From a bacterium (GTDB lineage: Bacteria; Electryoneota; Electryoneia; Electryoneales; Electryoneaceae), in contig JAHLLH010000002.1 in NCBI GenBank assembly GCA_020444265.1, positions 124,001 to 188,000 on the forward strand: a stretch of DNA of 64,000 nucleotides, read 5' to 3'. A program made the translations under genes and the position numbers. Under the pieces are notes generated by a model, which searched no databases, was not told where the DNA came from, and worked only from the letters and a program-made list of their open reading frames with translations. How positions within the stretch are numbered: position 1 is the first letter of the stretch; each line of letters starts with the position of its first letter. Shown here one piece after another: positions 24,053 to 32,553 of the stretch.

Positions 24053-27000
24053 ATGGCAACCATCGAACTGCACACCGGCCTGCCCGGGTCGGATCGTCAC
24101 AATCAGATCATGGATGTGGTCACCAGCCACGGGGATGCGACCGTCTGGTGGCTCGTGGATGAAATGCGTCGAGCAGAACGCACCGAGCAACGGCTCTGTG
24201 ACCGACAAGGAGGCGTGCTGACCGGGGTTGAGGTTCTGGTGACCGGACGGTTGGCGCTGCACATCCTGAATGAAAGTGGACGATCTGTACCGACGGTGGA
24301 TGTTGAAGTCCGCCGTCTCCTGCTACGTGACCTGCTTGCTTCTTCTACCATTCAGGCGCAGGTGAGCAATGAACTCGGGCCGGGGTGGGCGCGACGGATT
24401 GAAGAATTCTATGCGCGCTTTGAGGAGGAACGGTTTCTGGGGCCGAGACAGGACCGTCAGTCGATTGAAAGCCTTTTAACGCAACGATACCCCTGGGCGC
24501 TCGACCTGCTGCAAGCCTATGAGCGTCGGATTGAGGAAGCAGGATTGATCGACGAAGAAACGCTTCCGCGTATCGCCTGCGAATGGATGGAAGGTGGAGC
24601 ATTCTCCCCACCCGACCTGTTGGTCGTAGACCGTCTCGGTCCCCTGCGTCCCTCGCAGCTCGAAGTGTTGCATCGTCTCGCGGACCAGGCTGAACGGACC
24701 CTTGTCCTGCAAGACGAGAGCGAAGGAAGCGGCGGAGGGCTGGCGCTGGCGAGGCAGGATGCCGAACGCTGGCGCGCCCGACACAGCTGTACCACCATCG
24801 AGCATCGTTCGCCAGAACGTTCCGTTCAACTCGCACATCACCTCTTCGCCGCCCCTGGAACGGCACAACCTGACTCGCCCTCCCATACCGCGACCCTGCG
24901 TCACCACCTCGACCGAGCTGCGGAAGTACGTGCGGTGGCCGCTGAAGTTTCGAGGTTGGTGCATGACGAGCAGGTACCGGATGACGAGATCGCGGTGGTC
25001 TGCACGTCGCTTTCTACCTATGCGCCGCATGTGGACGAGCTCTTCGGACGGTATGGTTTGCGTGCGGATGTACGTCTGGGGCAACCCCTTTCCTCGAGCC
25101 CTGTCGCGCGCCTGATGGTCGCCCTCTTTGCCCTGCGCGCCGAGGGGATCAGCCGCGAGGGAATCACCGATGTGCTGCTGAACCCCTATGTCCGCTATGG
25201 CACCCAGTTCACGGATCACGGGCGTGTGCTGGCGTTCGATACGGCGGCAAGGCGTGCACGGATTGTTGATGGACGCGACGGCCTGAAATCCTCGTGGCTG
25301 GAACCCTTCCGGGCGGAACTCGAGCGAATGCGTGAGCAGGTAAACCTGCTCCAGAAGGAGGATGAAGGAGGGCAGGATCTGGAGGAGGGTGATCGTGAAG
25401 GGTCAAGCCCGGAGGTAAAGCGGGAACGCATTGAGAAGCGTCTGGCCTGGCTCGAGCGGGCGCTGGAGGAGTTCACTCACCTCGCGAATCGTATCCTCGC
25501 CTTGCCTGACCCCTGCACGGTTGAAGAAGCGCTCGCCTGGTTACGGGACATTCAACGCACCCTCGATGTACGGTCCCGTGTCCACCGTATGGCCCGTCGT
25601 GACCCGGAACGGGGGCAGCGAGATGTCCTCGCCCTCGGCCACCTTGAGCTGACACTGGACCACATCGCCACCACCCTGCGCTTGCAGGGAAGGAGTCGTT
25701 GGCCGGTCAGCAAGTTCACCGAACTGATGCAACTCGCGATCAACAGCAGCCGTCTGCGTGCGGGACGCCGTCTACACGGCGGCGTACCGGTAATGGGTCC
25801 GCTTGACCTACGCGGCCTGCGAGTCAAACACCTCTTTTTCCTCGGCCTGACTGCCTCCACCTGGCCCCGTTCCCCCGGCATCGACCTCGCCGATCCCTTC
25901 GCTTCGACCTGGAGCGATGTAGATCGCCTTGCCGAATCCCATGCGCTGACCCTCGAAGCCTTTTTCGCAGGCGATGAAGTCCACCTCAGTACCCCCTGCC
26001 CCGCCCGAGGCGAAGGCGACGAAGCTCCCTCTCCCCTGTTGGATGAGCTGGCGAGTAGTGGAGTTCGGGTAGAAGAGGCGACCAACGATGAGACACACAT
26101 CTATCGCAGTGCCCTGGAACTAATGCCGGAAGTGGGGCGGTCGTTCGCAAGTGAGGAACGGGACCGTGTGTTGAATCTGCTGGCAACTGCGGCGGGCCAA
26201 CAGAGTAATGAGGCGATTCTCTGGGCTCGCATTCCGCTTGTTGCAGCCGTTGAAACCCAACGTCAAGACCCGACCAGTCTAACCCGCTACGAGGGTATGC
26301 TGGAGGTGGAAGGAGTTGGTGGAAGGGTCACAGAAACAGTGACAAGTCGCCCCTGGTCCGCCAGCCGACTCGATACCTATGCAACCTGCCCGATGAAGTT
26401 CCTCTTTGGCAATGTGTTGAAGCTGGAAGGGGTGGAGGAGGTCGAGGACGAGATGGATGCCGCGTCGCTCGGGTCATTGGTTCATGAGATATTGGCGAAA
26501 GGCACCCTTCGGCTTCAGGCGCTTCGAGGCGGTCCGGTGGTTTTCTCGGACCATCCGGACGAGGTTGCGCGGGTGATGGACGAGGTCGCCGACGAGGTTC
26601 TCGAGCAATTCCCCTATGACAACCTCTATTGGCGAATGATAGTCCACTCGGTCCGTAGCGGCTTGACCGAGGAGACAGACTTTCCCGGTTATCTACGTCG
26701 AGTGATTGATCGTCACGGCCTGAAAAAAGACCTGATCGGCGAGGCGATCTACCATGTGGAAGCCGGGTTCGGGCTGGAGACGGGCGAGGGTGAGGAACAG
26801 CTCTTTGCGGAACCGATCCGGATCACTGTGGACGGTGTAACTGTCCCGCTTGCGGGGAGGATCGACCGGATCAGCCTCCACCCGGACAAAGGGTGGCGCA
26901 TCTGGGACTACAAGGTGACAAAGAACAATCCCTCGAGCAAAACACTGATTGCCGGGGGACGCAGCTTTCAGCTTCCCCTCTACTTCTGGGCGCTGGAAGA

Positions 27001-27388
27001 GCTGCGGGACAGCGGTCAACTCGCGCTGCACGAGTTTGATCGATCCAGCTACTTTATCACCAACCACGAGGGCAATCCTTCCCTCCCCACAATCTGGTAC
27101 CAGAAGGATCATGTTCAGGACAGCGAGCAACTCAAGCGGCGAGTGGTCGAGGTAGACTCCTCCCTGAAAGCAGGTCGCTTTCACCATCCATTAAGCCAAA
27201 ACGACAAACTTTGTCCGGACAGTGACTACAGCAATTACTGCCCCTTCAAAGATGTTTGCCGCCGCGACCACTCCCTCTTCAAAGAACGCGAGGAAAAGCT
27301 CGACCCGGGCTACCTCAAGGATGCTTACATCCTCGGTTTCCAGGAACGATTGGCGGAACGTGCCGATGCGCAGGGAGGTGAAGCATGA
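24053..27388 (+). CDS. addB: AddB-type nuclease subunit with Fe-S cysteines
   Basis: 1111 residues from the ATG at 24053, where the helicase-like first strand (ATIELHTGLPGSD) begins; an ATG at 24008 is an alternative. Residues 1-800 are an inactive UvrD-like scaffold: the Walker A loop reads TGLPGSDRHN and lacks GKT. The C-terminal PD-(D/E)XK nuclease shows GRIDRIS and the catalytic DYKVTK. Cys in ATCPMKF plus LCPDSDYSNYCPFKDVC supply four cysteines expected to hold a 4Fe-4S cluster, as in AddB. With AddA it resects double-strand breaks for RecA loading. The stop overlaps the addA start (ATGA). Confidence 0.88.
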   Translation: MATIELHTGLPGSDRHNQIMDVVTSHGDATVWWLVDEMRRAERTEQRLCDRQGGVLTGVEVLVTGRLALHILNESGRSVPTVDVEVRRLLLRDLLASSTIQAQVSNELGPGWARRIEEFYARFEEERFLGPRQDRQSIESLLTQRYPWALDLLQAYERRIEEAGLIDEETLPRIACEWMEGGAFSPPDLLVVDRLGPLRPSQLEVLHRLADQAERTLVLQDESEGSGGGLALARQDAERWRARHSCTTIEHRSPERSVQLAHHLFAAPGTAQPDSPSHTATLRHHLDRAAEVRAVAAEVSRLVHDEQVPDDEIAVVCTSLSTYAPHVDELFGRYGLRADVRLGQPLSSSPVARLMVALFALRAEGISREGITDVLLNPYVRYGTQFTDHGRVLAFDTAARRARIVDGRDGLKSSWLEPFRAELERMREQVNLLQKEDEGGQDLEEGDREGSSPEVKRERIEKRLAWLERALEEFTHLANRILALPDPCTVEEALAWLRDIQRTLDVRSRVHRMARRDPERGQRDVLALGHLELTLDHIATTLRLQGRSRWPVSKFTELMQLAINSSRLRAGRRLHGGVPVMGPLDLRGLRVKHLFFLGLTASTWPRSPGIDLADPFASTWSDVDRLAESHALTLEAFFAGDEVHLSTPCPARGEGDEAPSPLLDELASSGVRVEEATNDETHIYRSALELMPEVGRSFASEERDRVLNLLATAAGQQSNEAILWARIPLVAAVETQRQDPTSLTRYEGMLEVEGVGGRVTETVTSRPWSASRLDTYATCPMKFLFGNVLKLEGVEEVEDEMDAASLGSLVHEILAKGTLRLQALRGGPVVFSDHPDEVARVMDEVADEVLEQFPYDNLYWRMIVHSVRSGLTEETDFPGYLRRVIDRHGLKKDLIGEAIYHVEAGFGLETGEGEEQLFAEPIRITVDGVTVPLAGRIDRISLHPDKGWRIWDYKVTKNNPSSKTLIAGGRSFQLPLYFWALEELRDSGQLALHEFDRSSYFITNHEGNPSLPTIWYQKDHVQDSEQLKRRVVEVDSSLKAGRFHHPLSQNDKLCPDSDYSNYCPFKDVCRRDHSLFKEREEKLDPGYLKDAYILGFQERLAERADAQGGEA

Positions 27389-30300
27389 GCGAGTTCAGCT
27401 TCACTCCTGCGCAAAACGCGGCGCTGGATATTACCTCGGGCAAACTTGTGCTGGCGGGGGCAGGGTCGGGCAAATCGACTGTGCTCGTTGAGCGCTATAT
27501 CCGTCTACTGGGCATAGCGGGTCACGAACCACGCAACATTGTGGCCATGACCTTCAGCCGCAAGGCAGCGGCCAGCTTGCAGGCAAAGGTTCAGCAAGCG
27601 CTGCTGGAGCGAGAACAAAACGACCCGGCGAATGCTGAGCATTGGCGCGCACAGCGCGAACGGATGCCCTGGGCCTGGATCGGCACCATTCATTCGATCT
27701 GCGGAAAACTGCTTCGAAGTTATCCGCTGGAAGCGGGGGTTGATCCCGATTTTGTGATTGGTGGGTCAAGGGTTGACCAGACGGAACGGATTCACGATCA
27801 CCTGCGACGACTCGCCTATCAACATGACCCCGACCTGGCGATGCTGCTCAGCGTGCTTCCGAAAACGAAACATATCGAAGAGCTGCTGAAGAAGGTGGTG
27901 GAAACACCGGAACTGGCGGACGCAGCACGACAAGCGGGCGAAGACCCAACGGGCGCGAAACAATGGCTGGACCAAGCTCTACCCGCCCTCGCGAATGCAC
28001 ACCATCTGTCCGACGAGGAGCGTTTCGACCCCGCCCAGATCGATCACTCGGCCTTTGTCGAGGTTCTCGCACCGCTCTACCGAATCGCACAACCCTTGCT
28101 GCCTGATCCATCAAAAGCGTTGGATCAGCTTCAGTACGACGACCTCGAACGCTATGCTTTACAACTGCTGGAATCCGACTCGTCCGCCGCACATACTATC
28201 CGTGACCAGGTCCACCATCTCCTCGTGGACGAGTTCCAGGACACGTCAGCACGTCAATGGCGATTGATCCGTGCGATGGTCTCCCCGCCCAATTCTCCGC
28301 TGGCGACAAGGAAACTTTTCCTTGTCGGGGACGCAAAGCAGTCGATTTATGGTTTCCGTGCCGCCGATGTGACGGTTGTTCGTCGCGCGGAGGCGGAGTG
28401 GAAGCAGGTCGAACCCGACGAGACCTCATGGCGGATCAATCTCAATGACAACTTCCGGACCCTCGCCGGGGTCATCGAACCGTTGAACGATCTTTTTAAC
28501 AACCTTCTCGAGAAGGAGAAGGTTGACCACCTTCCCTTCGAAGCGGAACCTGAACCGCTCGAAGCAAGACGGACTCCCGGGGAGGGTGCGAGGGCCGCAG
28601 TCGAAATGGCGGTCGCACTGTCGGAGAAGCCCTATGAAGGATATGGATGGCTGGCGAAACGACTGCGTCGCGAGGTCGAAAGCGGAACCGTTCCAATCGA
28701 GGACGAGGCTACAAGGCAGGTCCGTCCGCTGAGCTATGAGGACATCGGGATTCTTTTCCCGAACCGTACCCACCTGCCACAATTGGAGGAGGCCTTACGC
28801 GCGGAGGGGATTCGCTACACGATTGTGAAAGGCGGCGGCTTTTTTGACCGGCAGGAAACCCTCGATATGATGCACCTGATCGCGGCACTTGCCGATCCGC
28901 GCGACCACCTCGCGCTCGCCGGAGTGCTGCGAAGCCCTCTGTTTACCCTTTCTGATCCTGCGGTAACCGCTCTGTTTATAGCGGGGGATGATCCTCATAA
29001 GACCTGGAAAGCCTTTGCCGAGGAGGACTCCTCCGTTGTCTCCTGGCGCTTGGAGCTTCTGGACGAGGATTTGACCGCCCTGCAAGCGAGTTGGGCACAG
29101 TGGGAAGAGCTACAGGAATTGTCTTTCCACAGCAGTCCTTCCGACCTGCTGCTTCGCGCGCTGGAGGTCAATGGAGGATGGACCGCCTACGCCACAGGTC
29201 GCCGTGGCGAACAGCGCGTTGCCAACCTCTACCAGTTCCTGGATCTGGTGCGTAATACGGTAGAGGAGGGCTTTACCACGCTTCGTCGGTTGAATGACCG
29301 CTTGGCTGTCCTCCGCGAAGAGGCGGACCAGGAGCTTGATGTCGAGGCGGATGTTCACCAGGGGCAGGGGATCCGTTTGATGACGATCCACGCCTCCAAA
29401 GGGCTGGAGTTTCCCTACGTGGTCAACCTGCTGAACCCGAACAAACCCAAGAAAAATGGGCCCGATAAGTTCCGGCGGGGTCACCTGCTGGTGCCGAATC
29501 ATCCCTTTTCAGCGCTCGCTGATCCTGTCTGGGGGCGTCTTGTCGAAGAGTCAGCCATGCGGGGCGAAATCACCCTGCATTCCATCATGCGCGAGCAGTT
29601 CGAGCAGGCCGAGGAGCTGGCGGAAAAAACACGTCTGCTCTATGTCGCGGCCACTCGCGCACGAGACCGCCTGCTGGTCTTTGGGAATATCCCGACAAAC
29701 CGGAAGGGCGAGCGCGAGTTGCAGACCAATTCACAAGTCGAGCTTTGGCTGCGAGCGCTCGGAGTTGAGCTGGACGAGCAGGGCGACCTGACAGAACCGA
29801 AGATCGACCATATTCCGCTGCATGTTCTGACCGACGAGCAACTTGTTGAGGTTCATCCTCCCTCAATGATTGGTGCATCGTTGGACGAGATCGAGCTACC
29901 CGACCCAGCGCAGCCATCTGAAAACGTCCGTCTGCATGCACCACCTCCCCTGTCGCGATGGACGCTACCGATTACGGCGTTTACCTCCTACCTCGCGGAC
30001 GGAAGTGTGGATGCGTTGCGTGAGCTGGTCTGGTATGCCAGCAGTGGACTTGAGCCGGGCGAAGTCGAGGGCGAAGAGGGGCTCGATGCACCGGCATCAT
30101 CTGTGGCGCAGGACCAGGCACGCCGTTTCGCGGCTGAAGCGGGGGATCTGCTGCACCGCAGCTACCAGGCCTTCGGGCCGGGATGCAGTTGGGAGCAGGC
30201 GGAAGCGATGATCACCGCCGAAACCTCGGGCTGGGGCAGGAAAGGGCTCGATGGGGACGAGGGCTATGCGCGTCTGAAAACCCTGATCGAGGCAGGCGAA

Positions 30301-30684
30301 ACCCTCGGGTTGAAGGAGCTCCCCTCCTCAGCAAAACGTGAGCTGCCCCTGCTGATGCGATTCGGGGCTGTGACCCTCCGTGGACGGGCCGACCTCGCCT
30401 TTGTAGAGGGTGACTATGCGGTCGCGGTGGACTACAAGACCAACGCGATTGGGGCGGACGAGGTCGAGGAGCTGGTTCGGTCGCATGGCTATGAGCATCA
30501 GGCGAAGCTCTACGCGATCGCCTTGTCGAAAGCATGGAAAAAACCTCATGCGGAGTGTCGTCTTGTCTTCCTCGGGGCGGGCAAGACGGTGACCATCGCG
30601 GTGGGACCGGAGGACGAGGTCTTTTACCGTGAAAAGGCGGCGGGGTTGACGTCGGACTGGGTGGCGATGGAACGGAAAGGGTAA
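27385..30684 (+). CDS. addA: AddA-type helicase-nuclease (UvrD family)
   Basis: 1099 residues. Helicase motifs: Walker A GAGSGKST near residue 31, motif Ia MTFSRKAA, DEFQDTS (Walker B), LVGDAKQSIYGFRAAD (motif III), RLMTIHASKGLEF (motif V) and VAATRARDRL (motif VI). The C-terminal nuclease has GRADLAFVEGDYAVAVDYKT with the Asp and Asp-x-Lys active-site pattern. It translocates 3' to 5' and cuts one strand; AddB cuts the other. It ends 15 bp before a block of intergenic palindromes. Confidence 0.92.
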   Translation: MSEFSFTPAQNAALDITSGKLVLAGAGSGKSTVLVERYIRLLGIAGHEPRNIVAMTFSRKAAASLQAKVQQALLEREQNDPANAEHWRAQRERMPWAWIGTIHSICGKLLRSYPLEAGVDPDFVIGGSRVDQTERIHDHLRRLAYQHDPDLAMLLSVLPKTKHIEELLKKVVETPELADAARQAGEDPTGAKQWLDQALPALANAHHLSDEERFDPAQIDHSAFVEVLAPLYRIAQPLLPDPSKALDQLQYDDLERYALQLLESDSSAAHTIRDQVHHLLVDEFQDTSARQWRLIRAMVSPPNSPLATRKLFLVGDAKQSIYGFRAADVTVVRRAEAEWKQVEPDETSWRINLNDNFRTLAGVIEPLNDLFNNLLEKEKVDHLPFEAEPEPLEARRTPGEGARAAVEMAVALSEKPYEGYGWLAKRLRREVESGTVPIEDEATRQVRPLSYEDIGILFPNRTHLPQLEEALRAEGIRYTIVKGGGFFDRQETLDMMHLIAALADPRDHLALAGVLRSPLFTLSDPAVTALFIAGDDPHKTWKAFAEEDSSVVSWRLELLDEDLTALQASWAQWEELQELSFHSSPSDLLLRALEVNGGWTAYATGRRGEQRVANLYQFLDLVRNTVEEGFTTLRRLNDRLAVLREEADQELDVEADVHQGQGIRLMTIHASKGLEFPYVVNLLNPNKPKKNGPDKFRRGHLLVPNHPFSALADPVWGRLVEESAMRGEITLHSIMREQFEQAEELAEKTRLLYVAATRARDRLLVFGNIPTNRKGERELQTNSQVELWLRALGVELDEQGDLTEPKIDHIPLHVLTDEQLVEVHPPSMIGASLDEIELPDPAQPSENVRLHAPPPLSRWTLPITAFTSYLADGSVDALRELVWYASSGLEPGEVEGEEGLDAPASSVAQDQARRFAAEAGDLLHRSYQAFGPGCSWEQAEAMITAETSGWGRKGLDGDEGYARLKTLIEAGETLGLKELPSSAKRELPLLMRFGAVTLRGRADLAFVEGDYAVAVDYKTNAIGADEVEELVRSHGYEHQAKLYAIALSKAWKKPHAECRLVFLGAGKTVTIAVGPEDEVFYREKAAGLTSDWVAMERKG

Positions 30685-30708
30685 AACCCTATTCATTGGT
30701 TACGGAAA

Positions 30709-30989
30709 CCCGGCTTGCAAGCCAAGCCGGGGCACGTGACTGTGGCTTGGGTGCCCCGTCACCCAAGCGTGCATTTCAGCACGACGGGGAGGATGTAGAC
30801 AGATGTTCCGTCAGGTCTTTAGTGTAGCGGAGATCTGACGGTATCGCGCCAAAGGCGCGATACGGTGTGAAAACAGGATAAACCCGGGCCGCAGGCCCGG
30901 GCCAGATAAAACGGCGTTTCGCTCGACAGGAAAAGCCTTTTTCAGAGGTCCAAGAAACCCGGGCAACAAGTTTGCCCGGGCCAGATAAA
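30709..30989. repeat. 316-bp intergenic region packed with hairpin repeats
   Basis: No gene. In order: a GCCCCGGCTTG-family palindrome (30709-30735); GCTTGGGT/ACCCAAGC stem (about 30744-30767); a CCGTCAGGTC/GATCTGACGG stem (30808-30841); TATCGCGCC-AAA-GGCGCGATA (30842-30862); and two CCCGGGC palindromes (30883-30901 and 30958-30980). Each of the last two is followed by the identical string CCAGATAAA. This is the densest repeat cluster in the window and forms the whole upstream region of the MTAP-like gene. Confidence 0.8.
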
Positions 30990-31000
30990 GCGAGCAGAGC

Positions 31001-31690
31001 ATGATCGGGATACTAGGTGGGACATCGTTCCGGGAGACGGATGCGCTTCGCACGGGACGGCGTGAGCTGGTGGCGACTCCCTACGGACGGGTCGAGGTGA
31101 CGTTTGGGGGCGGGGTGGCAATGATCGCACGTCATGGCGACTCCGGCGACCTGCCGCCCCACCGGATCAACCACCACGCCCACCTGAAAGCGTTTCAGCA
31201 GATTGGGGTGGAAAAGGTGGTCTCCTTCGGATCAGTGGGTGGACTTAAAAAGGGGTTTGGACCAGGCACCCAGGTTTTAATCGACGATCTCTACGCGCCG
31301 TTCCGGGTGGCGACCTTCCATCACGACCGGTTACAGTTCACTGTCCCAGGGTTTGATGGTGGTTGGTGGAACCAGGTTTACAAGGCGCTGAAAGATACCG
31401 GGTTGGCGATCCAGCCGGGTGGAGTTTATGCGGAAACCCTGGGCCCTCGGTTTGAGACGGTCGCTGAGGTGAAAGAGCTGGCTGAAAACGCCCATGTGGT
31501 CGGGATGACCTGCGCCAGCGAAGCGATCCTCGCGCGGGAGTTGGGGCTGCCGTTGGTGGTGATTGCCACCGTCGACAACTGGGCCAACGGCATCGGCGAA
31601 GAGCCGCTTACGGGCGAGGGGTTTCATCAGATGGTGCGAAGTAACCACGAGAAGGTGATGCGGGCTATTGATGCGGTGGTGGGGTTATAG
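31001..31690 (+). CDS. MTAP/purine nucleoside phosphorylase family protein
   Basis: 229 residues. GILGGTSF at the start is the phosphate-binding loop, ATPYGRVEV and MIARHGDSGDLPPHRINHHA match the family phosphate and substrate region, VSFGSVGGL is the core strand, and AETLGPRFET plus VVGMTCASEAILARELG give the base- and ribose-binding segments. Family members split methylthioadenosine, inosine or related nucleosides to ribose-1-phosphate and free base in the cytoplasm. It is shorter than typical MTAP (about 260-290), lacking part of the C-terminal lid. Substrate not assignable; the ribosome site is weak. Confidence 0.85.
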   Translation: MIGILGGTSFRETDALRTGRRELVATPYGRVEVTFGGGVAMIARHGDSGDLPPHRINHHAHLKAFQQIGVEKVVSFGSVGGLKKGFGPGTQVLIDDLYAPFRVATFHHDRLQFTVPGFDGGWWNQVYKALKDTGLAIQPGGVYAETLGPRFETVAEVKELAENAHVVGMTCASEAILARELGLPLVVIATVDNWANGIGEEPLTGEGFHQMVRSNHEKVMRAIDAVVGL

Positions 31691-31717
31691 GTAAGTACTT
31701 AACAAGAGGACGGTCTG

Positions 31718-32380
31718 ATGATTGAAACTAAGATTTTGGGTCCCGAATATGGAAAAATGGAATATGTGTGCCCACACTGTAATGTGTTCGCAGACCAGCA
31801 GTGGAACATTCCAAATGGAACAACTGGATTCAGCTCAGGTAACAACTATCATCTACATCCATTCCGAATCGCGAGATGCCGAAAATGCAGTAACTTAACC
31901 CTATGGCTAAACGAGGAGCTGGTCTATCCAACAGGATTAGTTGGCATTCCTCCAAACGAAGACATTCCAGATGAGATTCGAATTCTTTTCAATGAGGCAC
32001 GAGAGATAGGCGCTAAATCCCCAAGGGGTGCGGCTGCGCTACTCAGACTCGTCGTTCAGAAACTCTGCCTTGAGCTAGGAGAAGAAGGAAAAAACCTTAA
32101 TTCAGACATTGCAAGTATGGTAGAAAAAGGCCTCCCAAAGGCGGTCCAACACGCATTAGATGTAGTAAGGGTAATTGGAAATGAAGCTGTGCATCCGGGT
32201 GAATTGAACTTAGAAGACGATAGAGAAACTGCTGAAGCATTGTTTGAACTAGTGAATATTATTGCTCAAGACAGAATATCTAACCCCAAAAGAGCAAAAG
32301 AGTTATTTGACAAACTTCCACAGAGCAAGAAAGAACAAGTAGAAAAACGAGATAGCCGACAGCAAACAAAATCAGATTGA
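31718..32380 (+). CDS. DUF4145 domain protein, AT-rich
   Basis: 220 residues. N-terminal zinc ribbon with CPHCN and CRKCSN pairs, followed by the helical DUF4145 region (SPRGAAALLRLVVQKLCLEL, IGNEAVHPGE). DUF4145 is common near restriction and defence genes and relates to HEPN-like helices; no function is established. The gene is clearly more AT-rich and uses A/T-ending codons unlike its neighbours, which suggests recent transfer. The last 30 residues are charged and low-complexity. A MITE-like repeat follows within 70 bp. Confidence 0.8.
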   Translation: MIETKILGPEYGKMEYVCPHCNVFADQQWNIPNGTTGFSSGNNYHLHPFRIARCRKCSNLTLWLNEELVYPTGLVGIPPNEDIPDEIRILFNEAREIGAKSPRGAAALLRLVVQKLCLELGEEGKNLNSDIASMVEKGLPKAVQHALDVVRVIGNEAVHPGELNLEDDRETAEALFELVNIIAQDRISNPKRAKELFDKLPQSKKEQVEKRDSRQQTKSD

Positions 32381-32445
32381 CAAGCCACAATCCCGTTGTC
32401 ATTTGTCCATAATCAGACAATTGTTCTCGATCCTCATACAAAAAT

Positions 32446-32550
32446 GTCATTGCGAGGGACGAAGTGACGAAGCAACCCCCTCAGGGATGGCACCATGTTG
32501 CCAAGCCAGAGGGGCTGCTTCGTTGGCGCGATGCGCCGCCTCACAACGAC
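32446..32550. repeat. MITE-like repeat, GAAGCAACCCC...GGTTGCTTCG family
   Basis: Left end GTCATTGCGAGGGACGAAGT; right end GCTGCTTCGTTGGCGCG ending in GCCGCCTCACAACGAC. The ends are imperfect inverted repeats around a variable centre. Relatives: 36923-37031 (full length), 35634-35674 (right half only) and a decayed form at about 57327-57460. It ends four bases before the clpB stop on the opposite strand. Confidence 0.8.
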
Positions 32551-32553
32551 TTG

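Noticed and set aside
23858-24262. Longer form of the 75-residue cysteine protein
   Set aside because: It would overlap the divergent addB start and lacks a ribosome site, while GGAGGAG precedes the ATG at 23857.
22732-31690. Methionine salvage pair (IF-2B-fold protein as MtnA, MTAP-like as MtnP)
   Set aside because: The IF-2B protein lacks a visible MtnA catalytic cysteine motif, the genes are 7 kb apart on different strands, and the IF-2B gene is coupled to a glycosyltransferase.
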